NCBI RefSeq assembly: GCF_030867145.1
Contig: NC_134419.1
Coordinates: forward strand, 74,209,403 to 74,273,402
DNA from: Opisthocomus hoazin
Taxonomy: Eukaryota; Chordata; Aves; Opisthocomiformes; Opisthocomidae
Length of the DNA stretch: 64,000 nt
Direction: 5' to 3'
A program made the position numbers and the translations under genes. The notes under the pieces were generated by a model that was not told where the DNA came from, did not search any database, and worked only from the letters and a program-made list of their open reading frames with translations. Shown here piece after piece: positions 25,101 through 34,100 of the stretch. Position 1 is the first letter of the stretch; each line of letters starts with the position of its first letter.

Positions 25101-28100
25101 AGCATGTCTTAACGTTAAAGACTTTTTTTTCTTTTAAGAAGTTCACTTTCTGGTAGGATTTTTTTCCTGATCATTTTCCAAAAGCAGAATCAGCATTTTG
25201 TCAGGCTTACAGCTTTAACTGTTATTATTAGTCCTCAATATTAGGCTTGGAGAGTGGTTTGGCTTTTGGGCTGTGGGATTTTTTGGTGGTGTGGGTGTAT
25301 GTGTTTGCTTTTTACGGTTTGTTTGTTTGGGTGGTTTGTTGTTTGTTTTTTTTTTTTTTTAAATACACTCCAGCACAACAGAATAAATTGAGAAGGCCAT
25401 GTCTGGTCATGGAGTGAAAATGCACTCATTGTGAGATAAATAGAAGCTTGCTAGAAAATCCGCTTTAGAAAAAAAATAAATTCTTATAGTTACGCAAGTA
25501 GTACTTGCAATGATTTTTCCACTTCGCAGTTTCCTTCATTTGTATTTTGACTGTGTCTCAAATTGGAGGGGGGGTGAGGAGGGAGAATGTTTGTAATTGT
25601 GTGTTGCTTGAGTACTGCTGCTATCACATTCTCATCACTCTTCTTCTCTACAGTTGATGATTTTAGGACTGTTTCTCTGAAGTTGTTGCAGACTCACTTT
25701 AAGAAATCTTCAGAAGAACGTAAAGTGAGCAGGGTGGAATTCCTCCCCGTTCACTGGCATAGCTCTCTGCATGGAGATGCTACAGGTGTAGACAGGTGAG
25801 TATATTGTTCAATGTTGTGAACTTCATATAAGCTGCACCTGAACAGTTTTCGTGAAGTGGATAAATGAGAAGTTATTGTGCTTTTTAGGCTGGATGAATA
25901 AATGTGTGACTGGGTGACAAAAGAGAACTGCTAATTGACAAAAGAGAACTGCTAATTTTTTTCTAATTAGCATTTTGATGAGGAGTAGAGAGAAAGCTGG
26001 AAAGGCATGTGGAGTACTTTGTCTTGTTTATTTTCATGACACTGAGTGACAGGATACGTACACACACATGCGCGTGCTTTTTCAATACTGCATTTCATGA
26101 AAAAGCACTAGTGCATTGATTCCTGATGATGAGTGAGTGTATAGAGGTAGTGTTCCTAAGTATGAGGCAGTGAGCATGGAGTTGTATTGTCCAGCAACAG
26201 ATATGTACAATTTAGAGCAAAGAGTTATCTCTCCTGTACTTTCCTGCAGTCTGACTGAGTCTTGACCCTGGGAGATGTCAATGTCCTCTTTCTGAGGAAG
26301 GCGTTGAACCCTCTATCGAGTCCCAGAGTAGTAGCTGAATTATGGTTAGGCAGTTGAGCTAAGGTTGTTTTGGGTTTTTTTTGGATTGGGTTTTTTGGTG
26401 TCCTTTTTTTTTTTTGAGGTAAAATATCTATATTTGGGTAGGAGTGTTACAACATTTAAAAATCTATTTTAAAATCACTTCTTGGTGCCTGTCCCTTTGC
26501 TGTCGCTTGACATTTTGAGCTGTTTTCTCTTGCTCAAAGATGGGGAAGTAGAAATTGTGAGGGCAGCAACCTTACCACATGCTGGTGTTCTCCAGACTGT
26601 TGTAGCTCAGTCAAGTATTATTGCTTTCTTAGAGTCTTAGTCTTTTATTCTCATTTGAACACTGCATTATCGTGAGGAAGGATCCTCATTCTCTTAACCA
26701 CACCAGGCAGTGCTAACTAACTAAGGCAGTCTTAGTTCTTACTGCATCTGTCTTGACTCCAGGCAGGCAGGCAGGTGGTGATGCCAAACTTTTTCTTCAA
26801 AAAGAGAGTATTGTGTTGCCTGTTACTTCAATTTCACCTTCAATTCTTATATGCGAGTTCTTTTTTCTTTTCCACTTCTACCAGCCTGCTCACAAAACTT
26901 CCCTGTTACTATATGAGAGCAGTGTTGGAACGGAGAAAAAGATTATTTCGGGCATCCCTGCAGCATGGAGAGAAAAAAGGGACCTGTGTCTTTCTCAGAT
27001 ATGTACAATCAGCATATAGCACGAATGTACTAATATGCGATGAGACCAGAAGGCTGTATGGTGGTGTTTTTTTTTTTAGTGTCTGTAGAGACCGTATCTG
27101 TAGTATTTACATGGCAGTTCTACTGCCTGTCATTTCAAAAGTTAATAAAGTTCTTACCTGCATTTCTTTAAAGGCGTTCTTGCTTTTAATGGTTTTGTGT
27201 TACTAGGAACATAAAAAAAATCACTTTGCCGAGCATTGGACGCCTGCGCCACTTCACCAATGAAACGCTCCTTGACATACTGTTCTACAACAGCCCCACC
27301 TACTGTCAGACGATCGTGGATAAAGTGGGGTTGGAAATGAATCGTCTGTACGCACTTTTCATGAGTCGTAACCCAGATTTCAAAGGAGGAGTCTCTGTGG
27401 CTGGGCACAGTCTAGGTAATTATCTGAGGAGTTGATATGGGATAAACCCAGCGTTCCCACACTAAGGGAAATGGAACCTTTGTTAAGCATAAGGCTAAAG
27501 TTAGCTGATAGGCCATGGCTGCCTTTCAGAATGCTGCTGACTGAAAGTTAAACACCTCTCAATAGCTAAGCTTGTAAAGCTTTGAGAGAAGGTTAGTACT
27601 TCATGGATGCTGCAGTTTCCCCTCCCCCTGTTAGTTTCCTTCATGAAGACTTGGTGTCTGATTTGTGTTGAAAGGTTGACAGGTTATCTGATGTCCTGTT
27701 AGGTGGGTAACTTCTGTGTCTCAGAACCTCAATTAGTAAAAGTAAGATAATTTATTGGAACATAGAAGAAGTGTTATAAAGGCGTATGATGTACTGTTTT
27801 GGGCTAGTGCTTTTCCTCCAGTTTGGCAAGCAGTCCAAGATGGTTAAGGAAAGATAATTTAATCATGGCAACTACAATAAGGCTATTTCACATAAACAGA
27901 GGCGGGGGGGTGCTGTGGAAGGGAAAGGTTTGCTTTTTGCTGAGGATGATAGTGTTCAAGTTAGTATGTGGGTATTTTAGTTTTAATTCAGCCATCTTTT
28001 TTGATCAATTTATATGTTGCTATTGCATGTGAATCTTCCTTAGGATTTAGAGACAGGAAAATCTGACATTTTCCCCAAGGCAATTTAAATTCCTGTTTCC

Positions 28101-31100
28101 AGGTTCCTTAATTCTGTTTGACATATTGTCTAACCAGAAGGACTTGGCTTCATCAGTAAACACCGGACCGTTCTCTGGTGTTAATGGGAATGTGAAGGAT
28201 GTGGCTGTTCATGATAAACAGGTAATTTGCATGCTGGTCTTTCCAGGTAAATAGATCTGATAATTTCAGCAACTTTGAAGATTTCAGAATTTATTAGCTG
28301 AAACACTGTTCTGGGTTCTGATAGTACCTTTTAACATGTTAATGGAAATAGGCACTTTCACAGAATCACAGAATGGTCGGGGTTGGAAGGGACCTCTGTG
28401 GGTCACCCAGTCCAACCCCCTGCCGAAGCAGGGTCACCCAGAGCAGGCTGCACAGGACCTTGTCCAGATGGGTCTTGAATATCTCCAGAGAAGGAGACTC
28501 CATAGCCTCCCTGGGCAGCCTGTGCCAGGGCTCCGTCACCCTCAGAGGGAAGAAGTTCTTCCTCCTGTTCAGACGGAACTTCTATGCTTCAGTTTGTGCC
28601 CGCTGCCCCTTGTCCTGTCACTGGGCACCACTGAAAAGAGTCTGACCCCATCCTCCTTTACCCACTTTTGTCAATATTGTAAATTCTCGGGACCAACTGT
28701 TTGCATCTCTCTCAAGTTCCAAGTAGGTTAGTAATGGGATTTGATCATGAACATTAGCTTTGACCCCTGTGGACGCATAACTTGGTCTTGACTGTATCTG
28801 AGTGGTGGGGAAGGTGGGTAAGAGGGGAAGAATCTGTCTGTGCTCAGGCTGGAAACAGTAACCAGTTGTTTGGTGATGAAAAAGAAACATTTTTGAGTGT
28901 CCGAAAGCTCAAGAAACCTTCAGCCTCTCTTAGTAATTTTTAAATATATATTTTGCTGATCTGTTATTAGTGGAAAAATCTGTATCCTGCTTTAGTAAAA
29001 ATGGGCATAAATTTACAAAGCTTACATAATGTTTTTAAGAGAAAGTAATTAAACTTATATTTAATTGCTTCATATCGGTCTTTTGCTGTTAGATGATGTG
29101 ATTCTGTTTCTGTGCTGTTTTTTTTGAGATGGCTGAAGACACCAGTTCCTTGGGCTCCTCAATTACTACTTCTGGTGATGACCTTTGTGAGCCTGAAGTA
29201 GATGATGATGTTCCTACCTTGCAGAAGACTCTGGAAATGCTTAGTTTGTCGGAGTATGCAAGCACATTTGAGAAGGAGCGAATTGACATGGAGTCTCTGG
29301 TACGATAATGTTCACTTGACTTGCTGGGATTGCCAGGGTATGGAGGTTTATATTTGTTTTTTTGTTGTGGGCTTTTTTTGGTTTTGTTTTGTTGTCTTTT
29401 TGAGTTTAGTATACATGAGGCATGAAAGCATTGCAAAGGGAGTGGATAATTAATGTCTGACATGAAGACTGAATGTTATGTGACTTTTCTTTTCCTTGTT
29501 TCTCCCCCGTCCCCCCCCCCCCCGGTTATTTTAGGAACTTTGTATCATGTCTTTTTTTTATTTCTGTAGCTTTATAAAATATCTTCTCTAATGCATAAGT
29601 CATTGCAAATAAGAAATGATATGTGTTACTGGAAAAGTTGTAAAGTACGCTTTGATGTGTGTGTGGTTTTTTTTAGTTGATGTGTACAGTTGATGACCTG
29701 AAGGAAATGGGGATACCTCTTGGACCAAGAAAGAAAATTGCTAATTTCGTAAAAGACAGAGCAGCCAAGCAGGTAAACACATTTTTCAGGAATGAGATAA
29801 AAAGTTTTTAAGCAAATGTAACTGATTCCTTGCTGTGGAGTAATTTCTGTTCTTTAACACACTTGTTAACAACATGGATATATTAAAGGAATTTTGGCAA
29901 TTGTGAAACATTTTTTTTCCTGATTTTGAAACTTGTCTCAAAAGGAACAAAAGAAAGCAGTAGCAGAGAAGAAAGCAGTGCTGGCTGCCACACTCCAAAC
30001 TCAAGAAGATGCACAGAAGGCAAAAGAGACTATTACTTCTGTCTCCCCTTCAGAGTCTGGTCAGCTGCACTCAAAGAGGAAGCTTCCTGTTGGTGCATCT
30101 GTTTCTTCTGTGAACATTGACTATGAGTATTTTGAAGCTGGAACTGGCCAGGTGAGACTACATAGATTTAAATGGTTCGTATGGAACAATGCTGTCCTGT
30201 TGATTGGTTTTATTTTGTATAAATGTTGATGACTTTATGCTAATTCCTTTGATTTTTTTACAAAAGTTATGTTTATGTAGAACTTTACCCTGTGGTGTGA
30301 GGGAGGGCTGGGAGAGGGGGTTAGGTTATTGAAAAGTAAAACTTGTTAGAACAAGGATGCCTCCACAATTCATTTTTCTTTTTTCAGCAGTGAGCTGTAA
30401 ACACAGTGTGAGTGACATAATATTGAATGGTTCTGTGGCTTTACAGTTAACATAACAGCCTAAATTGATCCATTTATGCTGTTATATTTATGTTTTACCT
30501 CAAACAACTGAAAAACCAAACCTGGAAGAGTTCCTGTTTTAAAAATGGGTGGGGGTTTTTTGTACATTAGAATTTTTTCTTTAAAAAACATTTTAAAATT
30601 ATAGTATTAATATGTACTGGTACTGAGGTCTTAGTATGGAAGAGGGCAATGCAGCTGAAGGTTCCTGGGCGTGGTGTGAGCATGTGGTTGATTTAATACA
30701 CAGCTTGGTTTTTCCTTCTAGCTAAGCTTTATACTATCTAGCTGGCAGTTCTGAGAGGTTGTGTATCTGATTTCTGTCTGGTAGGTTTCTGTGGTTTACA
30801 GTGCTTTGGACTTTGAACCAGATATTTTCTTTGCTCTTGGTTCTCCTATTGGTGTGTTCCTTACTGTGAGAGGTGTGGGGAAGATTGATGAAAACTACAG
30901 GCTTCCTACCTGCAAGGGATTCTTCAATATCTATCATCCAGTGAGTAAGCAGTGCTTTTGAGATGTGATTTCAGTTGATGCAAATGACAATGCAGAATAT
31001 TAAGTTTTAACCTCTGAGCATTATACCTGCTGTTCACCTACGTACATTTCCTAAAACACCTTTTTAAAAGAAATGACCCAACTGAAATATACATTCCAAA

Positions 31101-34100
31101 TATTTGTGGTCTTTTACTGCAGAATTGAAGAAGAGCTGGCTATAGGTTCCATACCTAGCATTCTAGGTGTGGTTTGGTTTGATAATATTTGTCCAGTGAA
31201 TTTTCAGAGCTTAAAGAACTTTTGTATTGTTTTTCCCATCAATTTCAAGCCACTCTTGTAGATTTTTATAAAGTGTTTGTATTTGAGCTGTTTACAGGAC
31301 TCTGCTGAGTTTCCAGTTTAGATTCTGGGAAATTTAGAAATTCTTAGAGGTTTTCCAGTACATGCAGCACATTTGTCCTCTTCTGTCCCATCTTGCTTAA
31401 CAATTGAACGATGACATGTTGGTAGAGATTATAAAAATGCAAAGAAAATTTTGCTGCTCTTGCACTGTTGTGTTTAATCTCTTAGAATTTGTGTCTGTAG
31501 GAGAACGAGATCTAATTAGTTAATGAACCTGGTTAATCTTATGATTAAACCAAATGGTCATGAACTGAGTTTCTGTAAACTGAAATAGAACAGAATTAAA
31601 AAATGGTTCTCTATTAATCATAAATAGGGATTTTTTTTTTCCACTGGAATGTGATAATTAGAATAATTTATAAGATAACTAAATGTCAATGTGTTGTTTC
31701 TTAACAGCTTGATCCAGTAGCTTACAGGTTAGAACCAATGATCATCGAAGACATGGATTTAAAACCAGTTCTTATTCCACATCACAAAGGCAGAAAAAGA
31801 CTTCATCTGGGTAAAAAGAAAACTTATTGCATATATTTCATGTTTTCAGTTCTTCTACTATGGTGGGTGATTGATTGATTTATTCATTTTTTTTTAGAGT
31901 TGAAAGACTCTCTCTCTCGTATGGGATCTGATCTGAAACAGGGGTTTATTAGCTCTTTGAAGAGTGCATGGCAGACCCTTAATGAATTTGCACGTGCTCA
32001 TACATCTTCAACTCAGCTACAAGCGGAACTGGAGAAAGTAGCTAACCAAATTAAAGAGGAGGAAGAAAAGCAAGTGGTAGAAGGTATGTGGACACATTGT
32101 TGGTTTTCTTGTAAGTTATCGGTCTCAAATTAGTAGAAACTTGAGCACTCTAGTGACTGTTCGCTATTGATTTTCCTGGCCATGTTAAGGAGGGCTGTGC
32201 GCTTTTGGAGTGTCAATGTTAAATGCAAGGTCTATTGCTGCATTTTTTTTGTCTTTTAGGAAAGGAAAAGTTAGCTTGTATTGAAGGATGTCTTAGGCTT
32301 GAGTTTGTATAACCTTTCAACTTTCTGTTAGTAGGACAGGTTTCTAAATCAGTTATGTCTTCTTTCCTCTCAGGGCATACTGGTACAAATAAATATTTAT
32401 TTGTGAGATTTATTCTCTTTAGTAGTATTCTGCTGAGTTTTTGGGATGAGCTAAAAAGCATTTGAGTATGTGCTCTAACAGAAAAAAATGCTGCTGAAAA
32501 AAATGATCTTGTCAGATATAAATACTGCTCGTAATGATACCAAGAGCAGGCTTCCCAGCTGTGAATCATCTGTCGGTGTTTAGTAATGCTGGTTTTGTCT
32601 ATACTTACAAAGACAAAACATTCCTCCAAGTTTAAATTGAGGAAGGTGATTGACTCTATGCAAGGGGGATGTAAAAATATATTATTTCAGGTTATTGACT
32701 TGTGGAATGAGGGGATCTGTCTATGTTTAAACAGGGAGTTTTGTTTTTAAAATTTCTCAGCTACTACTGTATGTGAGCTATTCTTCAAACAAACTCTGTT
32801 TAAACTATTATGAAAGAAATAAGCCTATAGTTCCAGTAACCTTTCTGAATTATGCAGTGGTGTGCTAGTCAGTTGAGGCTGTTACTGTCTTATTGCAAGC
32901 CCTTGGAAATTATGGCAGAGAAAATGGGTGATATTTCTTGACTATAGCCAAGCAGGCTGTGCTTGAAAATAGTTTAAATCTTAAACTCTTTTAAATTTAG
33001 CTGAAAAGATCACTGAAAGTCCGGAGCTTCCTAAAGATGAAGACGTTTTAGTGAAGGTTGGAATGCTAAATGGAGGACGTCGTATTGATTATGTTCTACA
33101 AGAAAAACCAATAGAAAGCTTCAATGAATACCTTTTTGCTTTACAGAGTCATTTGTGCTACTGGTAAGAGGAAATATTTGTGATTCTATAAATACTGCTT
33201 TTCTGATATGACTGTATGTCTAAATGTTGGTAATGACAATCATGCCATTTGTCTTACTCCAGTTGTCTGTTATTTACCTGTGACCGATAGAATAGCTAGA
33301 ATCATGTTTCCTGTCTTGAGCATTTTATAATGAAAACTCAGGTGATATCTGTCAAAAATCATACCCTAGTGTTTCACTTCAGGTACGTTTTGACAAAAAC
33401 AGCTGGGTTTGTATACACAGATCTATTTTTCAGGCTACTGCTGATTTGAGAAATTACATGTTGCAGAAGGACCAACCAGTTATAAAGCTACCAGAACAGG
33501 AGTTGTTCCAGTGGTCGATGTATGTGGCTATGACTAGGGAGACCTGAGTTTTATCTGTGTCTTTTGTAATCTTTGAATCAGTTGGAAAAGCCGACTGTCG
33601 AGTTGGATACGAGATCCTCGTCACCTAGTTCTGAAATGGCCTCTCGTTTGGAGAGATGTTGCCTTCCCACACAGGCATACTGTAAAGATAAATTTGTTAT
33701 ACTCTGGATGCTCAAGTGTTGTGTAATTGAGACGATTCGAGTATTAGGGTATATATGACTGTCCAGGAATGACAATCTCAAGGTGTCACACCTAGATGTC
33801 ACTGTTAGCTAATCTCATTTCAAAATAAAATTCTGTACGAGCACAAAGTAAGCAAATAAGTCGTCCTGTTTGCAGTAAAGACATTGCATACTGGTCTCTT
33901 GAACTTTGACGCTCAAAACACATGCCTTTAGCTACAGTCATTTTCAGAACAAGTAGAGCTCTATGAGCATGTTGACAACTGTAGTTTTTCAAATAAAACT
34001 ATTCACAAAGGAATTGTGTTAGAGAACAACATGTAGTAAAACTTTATTATCTCTTCATGTTGGAATAAAATTGCTGGATATTGATGCTCTGCTATCAAAT

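Noticed and set aside
28336..28731. 131-codon plus-strand frame in SEC23IP intron 10
   Set aside because: It is the antisense of a CR1 copy.
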